Shown one piece after another: positions 57,487-64,000 of a DNA stretch of 64,000 nt. The DNA comes from Leptolyngbya sp. PLA1. Lineage in GTDB: Bacteria > Planctomycetota > Phycisphaerae > Phycisphaerales > UBA1924. The stretch covers positions 62,001 to 126,000 of the forward strand of contig QWIH01000001.1 in assembly GCA_021405315.1 (NCBI GenBank), written 5' to 3'. Under the pieces are notes generated by a model. It had not been told where the DNA came from. It did not search any database and was given only the letters and a program-made list of their open reading frames with translations. The first letter of the stretch is position 1. The number at the start of each line of letters is the position of its first letter. The position numbers were made by a program, and so were the translations under genes.

Positions 57487-57654
57487 GCGCCGGGCGGGCT
57501 CAGATTGCGGAGCGGGCGCTTGTTGGGGCGAGCCGTCGTCCGTCGCCGGCTTCCCACCCTTGAATCCCTCGCAGACGGGGCCGCGACCGCACCCCGTCAG
57601 GAGCAGGGCACAACCGGCGGCGAGCAGAGCGGCCGGGCGAAGGAGCGACCTCAT
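57484..57654 (-). CDS. Very small lipoprotein (56 aa)
   Basis: ATG at 57654, TAG at 57484-57486. The signal peptide MRSLLRPAALLAAGCALLLTGC ends in the lipobox LLTGC; a 35-residue polar tail follows, containing GPVCEGFKGGKP and ending EPARR, rich in Pro, Gln, Ala. Its ATG overlaps the TGA of the peroxiredoxin gene by one base (TGATG), so translation is probably coupled. Unknown function; a small secreted partner of the peroxiredoxin or an envelope lipoprotein. Confidence 0.75.
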   Translation of the reverse strand: MRSLLRPAALLAAGCALLLTGCGRGPVCEGFKGGKPATDDGSPQQAPAPQSEPARR

Positions 57655-58130
57655 CAGAGCATTCCGAGGACGCCGGACCAGTCCATGGCCTGGCCGGGGG
57701 GGCGGGTCTGGATGAACTTCACGCGGCCTACGCCGTCCGCCGACTTGCCTATGAGGATGGTGGCCCGCTGGGCGACGTTCATCTCAGGCCAATGGATGCC
57801 GTAGCCCTTGGCAACCTCGCGGTGGAGGTCGGAGAGGATGGTGTGGGTGTACCCCTCCTTGGCAGCCCAGGCGTTGTTGGCAAACGGGCTGTCGCAGCAG
57901 AGGCCCACGACGGTGGCGCCTTTCCCCTGCCAGGTGGCGGCGTCCTTGGAGATGCACCCCATCTCCGTGCCGCAGACTCCCGTGAACGCGAAGGGGATGA
58001 CGCTGAGAACGACGTCGCCCTTGCGGACGGCATCCGAGAGCTTCCAGTCCTTGCGGTTCTGGTCCTGGAGCGTGAAGTCCGGGGCGATGTCACCGACGGC
58101 GAGGGGGGTGGAGCGGGGCGGGATGGGCAC
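57654..58130 (-). CDS. Peroxiredoxin (AhpC/TSA family)
   Basis: 158 residues from a GTG at 58130 (CAGGAA upstream). LAVGDIAPDFTLQDQNRKDW, then PFAFTGVCGTEMGC with the peroxidatic Cys in the TxxC position, and LLSDLHREVAKGYG-like ILSDLHREVAKGYGIH near the middle. The AhpE type of 1-Cys peroxiredoxin fits, although a second Cys four residues later (GC) and LCCDSPF could form the resolving thiol. Reduces peroxides in the cytoplasm. A longer frame starting at an ATG at 58193 exists but adds a Pro/His-rich stretch without family match. Confidence 0.9.
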   Translation of the reverse strand: MPIPPRSTPLAVGDIAPDFTLQDQNRKDWKLSDAVRKGDVVLSVIPFAFTGVCGTEMGCISKDAATWQGKGATVVGLCCDSPFANNAWAAKEGYTHTILSDLHREVAKGYGIHWPEMNVAQRATILIGKSADGVGRVKFIQTRPPGQAMDWSGVLGML

Positions 58131-58250
58131 TGGGGAGTTCCTGTGGGAGAGGTGGTGAGTGGCGGTTCGTGTCGGCGCGGCGTGGGGCGCCATGCCCTAT
58201 GCTACACCGCTCGACCGGGGATGGGCCCCGAGCGCACGGAGGCGCGACGC

Positions 58251-59171
58251 ATGACCGCCCGGGAACTGACCGTGCCAACCACTCCAGCCGCCAAGGTGAC
58301 CACCGACCCGTTGCCGGCGCGGTACGCGAACGTGCAGGAGCGCGTGGCCCAGGCGGCGAAGCGCAGCGGTCGAAAGCCCGGGGAGATCATCCTGGTGGCG
58401 GTCACGAAGAACGCGGCCCCGGAGCAGATCCGAACCCTGCTGGACTTGGGCCACCGCGACTTCGGTGAGAACCGCGTCCAGGTGCTGATGCAGCACGCGG
58501 CGATCGTGGAAGAGTACTTCGCGAGGCAGCGGCTGGTCCCGGCGGGCAGGCCGAGGAACGGCGGCAACGGCGAGTCGCTCTTCGAGACTGCGGACGCGAA
58601 GCTGAGGCCCGCGCCGACGTTGCCGGCGGGCCGAGACGGCGTGCGATGGCACATGATCGGGCACCTCCAGAGGAACAAGGCCCGGAAGGTCGTGGAGTTC
58701 ACCAGGCTCATTCATTCGGTGGATTCGCTCCGACTCGCTGAAGAACTGCAGCAGCTCGCGCTGAGGCGGGACCAGGTGATCGAGGTGCTGCTGCAGGTCA
58801 ACTGCTCGGGTGAGGCCCAGAAGTTCGGGTGCCCGCTCCCCGCGGCGATCCCGCTGGCGGAGCAGATCGGCACGATGATCAACGTGCGCCTGCGCGGGCT
58901 CATGACGATGGCCGCGGAGGGCAAGCCCGAGGACGCGAGGCCCGCCTTCGCGCGGTGCCGCGATCTCTTCGAGGAAATGGCCACACGGGGCGTGAGCGAG
59001 GGTCCGTTCAACCTGCTCTCGATGGGCATGTCGGGGGACTTCGAGGTGGCGATCAGCGAGGGCGCGAACATCGTCCGCGTGGGATCGGCGATCTTCGGCG
59101 CTGCCCCGACCGGACCCGAGCGTGCCGAGCCCGTCGAGCCCGATGAGGGCGAAGATTCGGTCGAGTCCTGA
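58251..59171 (+). CDS. YggS-family pyridoxal phosphate homeostasis protein
   Basis: 306 residues (typical members have about 230). GEIILVAVTKNAAPEQIRTL has the PLP-binding Lys. DFGENRVQVLMQH, WHMIGHLQRNKARKVVEF, IHSVDSLRLAEEL, VLLQVNCSGEAQKFG, LRGLMTMA and LSMGMSGDFEVAISEGANIV all match. An insertion of about 40 residues (rich in Pro, Arg and Gly; FETADAKLRPAPTLPAGRD) separates QNxxQ-like and WHxIG blocks. GGAGG 8 nt before the ATG. Divergent from the peroxiredoxin gene. Confidence 0.94.
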   Translation: MTARELTVPTTPAAKVTTDPLPARYANVQERVAQAAKRSGRKPGEIILVAVTKNAAPEQIRTLLDLGHRDFGENRVQVLMQHAAIVEEYFARQRLVPAGRPRNGGNGESLFETADAKLRPAPTLPAGRDGVRWHMIGHLQRNKARKVVEFTRLIHSVDSLRLAEELQQLALRRDQVIEVLLQVNCSGEAQKFGCPLPAAIPLAEQIGTMINVRLRGLMTMAAEGKPEDARPAFARCRDLFEEMATRGVSEGPFNLLSMGMSGDFEVAISEGANIVRVGSAIFGAAPTGPERAEPVEPDEGEDSVES

Positions 59172-59194
59172 TCGAACGACGTGCCGTCGAATGG

Positions 59195-59226
59195 AAAACG
59201 CCGCACGGGTGGTGCCCGCGCGGCGT
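59195..59226 (-). terminator. Terminator of metK
   Basis: Read on the minus strand, ACGCCGC (59226-59220) pairs with GCGGCGT (59204-59198), with inner CGGGC/GCCCG-like pairing, and a T4 run follows (AAAA on the plus strand at 59195-59198). Confidence 0.65.
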
Positions 59227-59248
59227 CGGCGGTGCGTTCCGGTGGGAC

Positions 59249-60448
59249 TCAGGAGCAGAGCTTCTTGAGCGCCTCGGCCTTGTCGACGCGCTCCCAGGTG
59301 AAGAACTGCAGCCGCTCGGGGCGGTTCTGCTTCTTGACGCGGTCGACGTAGTGGCCCTCGTAGCACTTGCGGCCGAAGTGCCCGTGCCGGGCCGTGGGGG
59401 AGTAGATGGGCTTGCGGAGCGAGAGTGCCTCGATGATCTTCTTGGGGGTGAGGCCGAAGGTCTGGCGGATGGCGGCGGAGATCTTGGCCTCGTCGCACTT
59501 GTTGGTGCCGAAGGTATCGACGTAGACGCTGGTGGGCTCGGCGACGCCGATGGCGTAGGAGAGCTGGATCTCGCACCTGTCGGCGAGGCCGGCGGCGACG
59601 ACGTTTTTCGCGATGTACCGGGCCATGTAGGCGGCGGAACGGTCCACCTTGGTGGGGTCCTTGCCGGAGAAGGCGCCGCCGCCGTGCCGGCCCATCCCGC
59701 CGTACGTGTCCACGATGATCTTGCGGCCCGTCAGGCCGGTGTCGCCGTGGGGCCCGCCGATCTCGAAACGGCCGGTGGGGTTCACGTGGACCGTGATCGC
59801 GGGGTTCCAGAGGTCCTTGAGCACGGGCTTCAGGACGTTCTCGATGATCTCACGCTTGAGCTGGTCCTGGCGGTCGTTCCACGAGGGGTCATGCTGGGTG
59901 GACAAGACCAGCGTGTCGACGCGGACGGGCCGTCCATTCTCGTACTCGACGGTCACCTGGCTCTTGGCGTCCGGGCGCAGGCCGGGGATGATGGCCTCTC
60001 GACGGACGTGCGCCTGCTGCTCGACGAGGCGGTGGGCCAGGTCGATGGGCAGGGGCATGAACTCAGGGGTTTCGCGGCAGGCGTAGCCGAACATCATGCC
60101 CTGGTCGCCCGCGCCCTCGCGGTCAACGCCCATGGCGATGTCGTTGGACTGCTTGTTGATGGCCACCATGACGCCCGCGGAGTCCGCGTCGAATCGCATG
60201 TCTCCCGAGGTGTAGCCGATGTCGCGGATGGTCTCTCGGACAAGGTCCGGGATGCTGACGTACGTGTTCGTGGTGATCTCACCGGCTACGACGACCAGCC
60301 CGGTGCAGCAGAGTGTCTCGCACGCCACGCGCGAGTAGGGGTCGTCGGCGAGCATCGCATCCAGGATCGAGTCGGAGATCTGATCGGCGACCTTGTCAGG
60401 GTGGCCCATCGAGACAGACTCGGACGTGAAGAGCATGGACTGCGGCAT
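59249..60448 (-). CDS. metK: S-adenosylmethionine synthetase
   Basis: 399 residues. Makes SAM from methionine and [23 protein letters not shown] (substrate His and Mg sites), [27 protein letters not shown], the P-loop-like [19 protein letters not shown] and [19 protein letters not shown] are all conserved. No SAM or SAH riboswitch was recognised in the 205-nt upstream region. A promoter is at 60506-60534. Confidence 0.98.
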   Translation of the reverse strand: MPQSMLFTSESVSMGHPDKVADQISDSILDAMLADDPYSRVACETLCCTGLVVVAGEITTNTYVSIPDLVRETIRDIGYTSGDMRFDADSAGVMVAINKQSNDIAMGVDREGAGDQGMMFGYACRETPEFMPLPIDLAHRLVEQQAHVRREAIIPGLRPDAKSQVTVEYENGRPVRVDTLVLSTQHDPSWNDRQDQLKREIIENVLKPVLKDLWNPAITVHVNPTGRFEIGGPHGDTGLTGRKIIVDTYGGMGRHGGGAFSGKDPTKVDRSAAYMARYIAKNVVAAGLADRCEIQLSYAIGVAEPTSVYVDTFGTNKCDEAKISAAIRQTFGLTPKKIIEALSLRKPIYSPTARHGHFGRKCYEGHYVDRVKKQNRPERLQFFTWERVDKAEALKKLCS

Positions 60449-60505
60449 GTGGGACTCTCGCGGGGGGCGGGCGGCAACGACTCAATGTGAGGCAGGAAAG
60501 GGCAG

Positions 60506-60534
60506 AGTATATCTGTGGGTTCGCGGTTTGTCGT
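60506..60534 (-). promoter_or_regulatory. Promoter of metK
   Basis: On the minus strand ACGACA (60534-60529), 17-nt spacer, TATACT (60511-60506). The start would be near 60499, about 50 nt before the ATG. The -35 matches 4 of 6. Confidence 0.5.
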
Positions 60535-60653
60535 GGTCCCGGGGTCGAAGGCCGGGCGTGGTGGTGCAAGAATGGTGCGAAGGGCGAGGCGGGCAGGCCC
60601 GCGGGCTCTCCACGAGCGACTTATCGGGGCGGAAGCCCTTCGAAAGGACGACC

Positions 60654-61871
60654 ATGGCTGTGCAGCGGGTGCTGGTGCTGGGGGCGGGCAAGGTTGGCAA
60701 GTCGGTGGCAGAGCTTCTCCTCGCGGCCGGGGGCGGGGCGTACCACGTGACCATCGCGGATCGGGAGAAGGCGTCGCTGGACGAGGCGACGGCGATCCTG
60801 GGCGGGCTCAAGGCGAAGGTGCCATTCCCGGTGAGCTTCGACAGCCGTCAGGTGGACGTGAACGACGCCTCCGCGGTGCGGGCACTGTTGAAGGGCCACC
60901 AGTACGTGGTGTGCATGCTGCCCTTCAACTTCGTGAAGGGCATCGCGGAGATGGCGAACGAGCTGGGGGTGCACTACTTCGACGTGACGGAGGATGTGGA
61001 GACCACCGACGCGGTGAAGAGCATCGCGGACTCCGGACGCGCTAAGGTGGCACTGGTCCCGCAATGCGGGCTGGCGCCGGGGTACATCGCCATCGCGGCG
61101 TATGACGTCGCCAAGGAGTTCGACAGCGTCCAGAGCCTTACGCTGCGGGTGGGCGCGCTCTCGCAGTTCCCGACCAACCAGTTGAAGTACAACGTCACAT
61201 GGTCCGCCGCGGGCGTGGTGAACGAGTACTGCGAGCCCTGCAACGTGATGCTGCACGGGCACACGGTCAAGGTGCCCGCGCTCGAGGGGCTCGAGCGGTT
61301 CAGCCTGGAGGGCATCGAATACGAGGCGTTCTACACCTCCGGCGGCGTGGGGACGCTCGTCGAGACTCTGGAGAACGAGAAGCGGCTCGCGCCGGAGGCG
61401 GACGTCGCGTACAAGACAATTCGCTACCCCGGTCACCGCGACCTCATGAAGTTCCTCCTGCAGGATCTGGGGCTGGCGACCGAGCACGCCACTCCCAACG
61501 CCAAGGGGCAGAAGTTCGACCGCTGGCTCCTGATCGACCTCTTCGACCACTCGCTCGCACGCACGCTCCAGGATGTGGTGGTGATCTTCGTCAACGGCAT
61601 CGGCATGAAGCAGGGGCGTCCGTGGCAGGTGAACTTCCGCCGGAACATCCCGGCGACGAACCTCCTGGGCCGCCCGTGGCCGGCGATCGAACTGACCACG
61701 GCGGCGGGCGTCTGCGCCATGGTCGATCTGCACCGGCTCGGGAAGCTCCCCCGGCAGACGGGGTTCATCCGGCAGGAGGAAGTTTCGCTCCCGGAGTTCA
61801 GCAAGACCGTGTTCGGCAAGTGCTACGACGCGCCCGGTGAGGTTGAGGCGGCGATTCTGCGCAGGGGGTGA
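60654..61871 (+). CDS. Saccharopine/lysine dehydrogenase-like oxidoreductase
   Basis: 405 residues. N-terminal Rossmann fold: RVLVLGAGKVGKSVAELL, then VTIADREKASLDEA, VDVNDASAVRALLKGHQYVV and VHYFDVTEDV. The catalytic-domain start LVPQCGLAPGYIAIAAYDVA is typical of the saccharopine dehydrogenase/lysine 6-dehydrogenase (LysDH) family, as is TSGGVGTLVETL. It could oxidise L-lysine at the epsilon carbon or reduce saccharopine; sequence alone does not decide. AAGGA 6 nt before the ATG. Divergent from metK; purM follows after 71 nt. Confidence 0.88.
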   Translation: MAVQRVLVLGAGKVGKSVAELLLAAGGGAYHVTIADREKASLDEATAILGGLKAKVPFPVSFDSRQVDVNDASAVRALLKGHQYVVCMLPFNFVKGIAEMANELGVHYFDVTEDVETTDAVKSIADSGRAKVALVPQCGLAPGYIAIAAYDVAKEFDSVQSLTLRVGALSQFPTNQLKYNVTWSAAGVVNEYCEPCNVMLHGHTVKVPALEGLERFSLEGIEYEAFYTSGGVGTLVETLENEKRLAPEADVAYKTIRYPGHRDLMKFLLQDLGLATEHATPNAKGQKFDRWLLIDLFDHSLARTLQDVVVIFVNGIGMKQGRPWQVNFRRNIPATNLLGRPWPAIELTTAAGVCAMVDLHRLGKLPRQTGFIRQEEVSLPEFSKTVFGKCYDAPGEVEAAILRRG

Positions 61872-61923
61872 GCGTCGCCCGGGGGTGTCGCGAGCATGTC
61901 GGGCGTGCGCCCCGTGGCTTCCG

Positions 61924-61929
61924 CTATCC
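61924..61929 (+). promoter_or_regulatory. -10 hexamer (TATCCT) of purM
   Basis: TATCCT ends 13 nt before the ATG at 61943, giving a leader of at most about 7 nt, too short for a Shine-Dalgarno sequence; none is seen. Confidence 0.4.
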
Positions 61930-61942
61930 TGCTGCACCACCT

Positions 61943-63064
61943 ATGAGCCGAGCCGAACGAAAACCGCTGACATACGCCGCCGCTGGCGTGGACATCGATG
62001 AGAAGGACTCGTTTACCGAGTCGCTGGACGCGGTGCTGAGGCGCACGCACGGGCCCCGGGTCATCCCGAATCCGGGAGGGTTTGCGGGGCTCTTCCGGCT
62101 CGACTACAGGGCGCGTCTCTTTGCGCGAAACTACAAGGACCCGGTGCTCGTCGCCTGCTGCGACGGCGTGGGGACCAAGGTGAAGCTCGCGGCGGAACTC
62201 GGAGTCTTCGACACTGTCGGTATCGACCTCGTGGCGATGAACGTGAATGACCTGATCGTGCAGGGCGCCGAGCCGCTTTTTTTCCTGGACTACATCGCCA
62301 CGCCGCGCATCGACCGCAAGTTCCTCGGCGACCTCGTGCGAGGAATCGCGGAAGGGTGCCGGAGGAGCGGGTGTGCGCTGCTCGGAGGCGAGACGGCCCA
62401 CATGCCGGATCTGTACGCGAAGGGAGACTTTGATCTCGCGGGGTTCTGTGTCGGAGTCGTGGAACTCTCACGGGTGCAGAAGCCGGCCCGCGTCAAGGCG
62501 GGTGATGTCATTCTGGGTCTTTCCAGCGATGGGGTGCACAGCAACGGCTACACGCTGGTCCGGAAGGTGGTCGAACAGGCAGGGCTGGACCTCAACACGG
62601 TGTACGAGGAACTGCAGCCGGTGCCGGCCAAGGGTCGCAGGGGTCGCAAGGCGGCCCCCCAACCCCGGACGCTGGGGCAGGTGCTCCTGACCCCCACCAG
62701 GCTCTACGCCGACCCCATCGTCCGGATGCTGCGGTCGTACCAGGTGAAGAACGTGGTGACAGGAATGGCGCACATCACGGGGAGCGGCATCGGCGGGAAC
62801 CTGTGCCGTGCCCTGCCCCCGACGCTGGATGCGAGCGTGCAGAAGGGAAGTTGGGAGATCCCGCCGGTTTTCCCCTTTCTTCAGAGGCACGGGAACATCC
62901 GCGATGAAGAGATGTACCGCATCTTCAACATGGGGCTGGGGTACTGCGTCATCGTGAAGCCGGGCTTTGCGGACTCTGTCCAGCAGAAGCTGGAGAAGCT
63001 GGGAGAACGGGTGTTCCGCGTGGGCAAGGTGGTCAAGGGGAGTGGCGAGGTCCGTCTGGGATGA
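61943..63064 (+). CDS. purM: Phosphoribosylformylglycinamidine cyclo-ligase
   Basis: 373 residues. Fifth step of purine synthesis (AIR synthetase). LTYAAAGVDIDEKDSF at the start, PVLVACCDGVGTKVKLAAEL, GIDLVAMNVNDLIVQGAEPL, FFLDYIATPRID, CALLGGETAHMPDLY, LGLSSDGVHSNGYTLVRKVV and AHITGSGIGGNL are canonical. A 15-residue basic insertion (AKGRRGRKAAPQPR) precedes LLTPTRLY. The start at 61943 gives the conserved N-terminus; a longer frame to 61868 lacks it. No other pur gene is in the window. Confidence 0.97.
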   Translation: MSRAERKPLTYAAAGVDIDEKDSFTESLDAVLRRTHGPRVIPNPGGFAGLFRLDYRARLFARNYKDPVLVACCDGVGTKVKLAAELGVFDTVGIDLVAMNVNDLIVQGAEPLFFLDYIATPRIDRKFLGDLVRGIAEGCRRSGCALLGGETAHMPDLYAKGDFDLAGFCVGVVELSRVQKPARVKAGDVILGLSSDGVHSNGYTLVRKVVEQAGLDLNTVYEELQPVPAKGRRGRKAAPQPRTLGQVLLTPTRLYADPIVRMLRSYQVKNVVTGMAHITGSGIGGNLCRALPPTLDASVQKGSWEIPPVFPFLQRHGNIRDEEMYRIFNMGLGYCVIVKPGFADSVQQKLEKLGERVFRVGKVVKGSGEVRLG

Positions 63065-63073
63065 GCGAGTGTG

Positions 63074-63118
63074 CCCTCACGTTACAGAACCGTGACCTTT
63101 GTTCAGGAACTGTGAGGG
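63074..63118. repeat. Inverted repeat CCCTCAC...GTGAGGG after purM
   Basis: Perfect 7-bp arms at 63074-63080 and 63112-63118, 31 nt apart, with partial inner pairing. No T-run on either strand, so a terminator is doubtful. It lies between purM and pilM and could be an operator or an RNA structure. Confidence 0.3.
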
Positions 63119-63242
63119 ACAGCGTGCCGTATGCTGAGTCGCCGTGGGCGTGGCCGGGGCGGATCGGGTAGTATCCCGCCCCTGACCACGCGGACGGCGT
63201 CGAAGCCGGACGGGTTAGGTACGCACTTGGAACGAGGTAGCC

Positions 63243-64000
63243 ATGCCTTCAACTTCTGTCTGCTGGGGCATCGAGATCGGGGCATCCGCCATCAAGGCGC
63301 TGAAGCTGGAAGCGACCGGCGACGGGGGCGTCAAGGCTCTCGAGTACGCGCTGATCCAGCACCCCAAGCCGCTCTCGACGCCCGGCGTGGACGCGAACGA
63401 CGTGCTGCGGGTATCTCTGGGCGCCTTTGCGAGCCAGTACGACCTGTCGAAAGCCTCGGTGGCGGTGTCCGTGCCCGGGCACGCGGGCTTCGCACGCTTC
63501 GCCAAGCTGCCCCCCGTTGAGCCCAAGAAGGTTCCGGACATCGTGAAGTTCGAGGCGATGCAGCAGATCCCGTTCCCGCTGGAGCAGGTGGAGTGGGACT
63601 ACCAGACGTTCGTCAGCCCTGATTCGCCCGAGGTCGAGGTCGGCATCTTTGCCATCACGAAGGAACGGGTCGCCGAGCGGCTCGGGATGCTCGCGGATTT
63701 CGGGATCAACCCCGATCACGTGGTGCTCAGCCCGATCGCCGCATACAACGCCCTTGCGTACGACCTGGCGTTCGACGCCAAGACCCCCGGCACCATCATC
63801 GTGGACGTGGGCACCACCTCCACGGACCTGGTTGTCGCCACGCCGGGGCGCGTGTGGGTCCGCACCTTCCCGATCGGGGGGCACCAGTTCACCGAGGCGA
63901 TGGTGCAGCAGTTCCAGCTCTCCTACCCCAAGGCGGAGAAGCTGAAGCGTGAGGCCGAGGACAGCAAGCACGCGCGGCAGGTCTTCCAGGCGATGAGGCC
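63243..64000 (+). CDS. pilM: Type IV pilus assembly protein PilM, 3' end cut by window edge
   Basis: 252 residues visible, frame open at the window end. Actin-like ATPase of the pilus inner-membrane platform (with PilN, PilO, PilP). WGIEIGASAIKALKLEATGD (phosphate-1), VSVPGHAGFARFAKLPPVE, IPFPLEQVEWDYQTF, and GTIIVDVGTTSTDLVVATPG (phosphate-2) are typical. No signal peptide, as expected. GAGG 6 nt before the ATG. The pilus genes expected next lie outside the window; a TAGTAT at about 63167-63172 may be the -10. Confidence 0.92.
   Translation, partial: MPSTSVCWGIEIGASAIKALKLEATGDGGVKALEYALIQHPKPLSTPGVDANDVLRVSLGAFASQYDLSKASVAVSVPGHAGFARFAKLPPVEPKKVPDIVKFEAMQQIPFPLEQVEWDYQTFVSPDSPEVEVGIFAITKERVAERLGMLADFGINPDHVVLSPIAAYNALAYDLAFDAKTPGTIIVDVGTTSTDLVVATPGRVWVRTFPIGGHQFTEAMVQQFQLSYPKAEKLKREAEDSKHARQVFQAMR

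Noticed and set aside
60449..60653. Possible SAM or SAH riboswitch ahead of metK
   Set aside because: The predicted leader is only about 50 nt and I recognise no conserved riboswitch core; a promoter explains the AT-rich part.
61868..61942. Longer N-terminus for PurM
   Set aside because: The extra 25 residues are Arg/Gly/Pro-rich and not part of the family; the ATG at 61943 begins with the conserved region and has a -10 hexamer before it.

Overview
The window is high-GC chromosomal DNA with densely packed genes. I place it in the Planctomycetota, probably the Phycisphaerae. This is an inference from PEP-CTERM-like tails of the form PAPGALALMGLGG plus RRRR, ResB/CcsA cytochrome c maturation, many exported multiheme and NHL-repeat proteins, and rnpA-yidD without an adjacent rpmH. 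I see no rRNA, CRISPR array, transposase or integrase. The only RNA gene found is a tRNA-Asp(GTC).

Layout. 1-4930: the end of tyrS, a small antisense-oriented membrane protein, an 831-residue exported membrane protein and an ABC ATPase. 4967-6052: a Tat-exported NHL-repeat protein. 6561-27531 is the centrepiece. It encodes five multiheme c-type cytochromes (44 CXXCH motifs plus four CX3CH/CX4CH variants), an outer-membrane beta-barrel porin and two NHL-repeat lipoproteins. It also encodes an exported NTF2-like protein, an NtrC-type sigma-54 activator with two histidine-kinase-like proteins, cytochrome c synthetase (ResB and CcsA), a lipoprotein, CcmC and an unknown membrane protein. 27933-39644: a PEP-CTERM protein, a release-factor-like protein, TsaD, an S41 protease, HflX, an exported asparaginase-like hydrolase, a TSUP permease, an aminotransferase, Lnt and a HEAT-repeat lipoprotein. 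39850-46441: a coiled-coil membrane protein pair, tRNA-Asp, MgtE, a KefB-type antiporter, a membrane rhodanese and AhpD. 46467-55795: thioredoxin, an ECF sigma factor, tryptophan 2,3-dioxygenase, a TIM-barrel isomerase, TetR, YidD/RnpA, a prolyl oligopeptidase, an FmdB-like protein, a PagL-like protein and a SlyX-like protein. 55802-64000: GpmI, a 56-residue lipoprotein, peroxiredoxin, YggS, MetK, a lysine/saccharopine dehydrogenase-like enzyme, PurM and the start of pilM.

How the central genes may work together. The NapC-like N-terminus of the 12-heme protein suggests exchange of electrons with the quinone pool. The 5-heme lipoprotein and the porin overlap by 4 nt and could form a porin-cytochrome conduit across the outer membrane. 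The 4-, 12- and 15-motif cytochromes and the NHL lipoproteins would be periplasmic or surface partners. Sequences close to the sigma-54 consensus TGGCACG-N4-TTGCW stand before the first cytochrome (6561), the first NHL lipoprotein (7463), the divergent cytochrome operon (16952) and the ccmC operon (27516). With the sigma-54 activator encoded inside the locus, this suggests one regulon covering the cytochromes and part of their maturation. The direction of electron flow (respiratory export or oxidation of an external donor) cannot be read from the sequence.

Two classes of translation start recur. Many genes have a clear Shine-Dalgarno sequence. Others have none and instead carry a TANNNT hexamer 5-7 nt before the ATG, the signature expected of leaderless transcripts. 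No search or computation was run; all family calls come from reading motifs.
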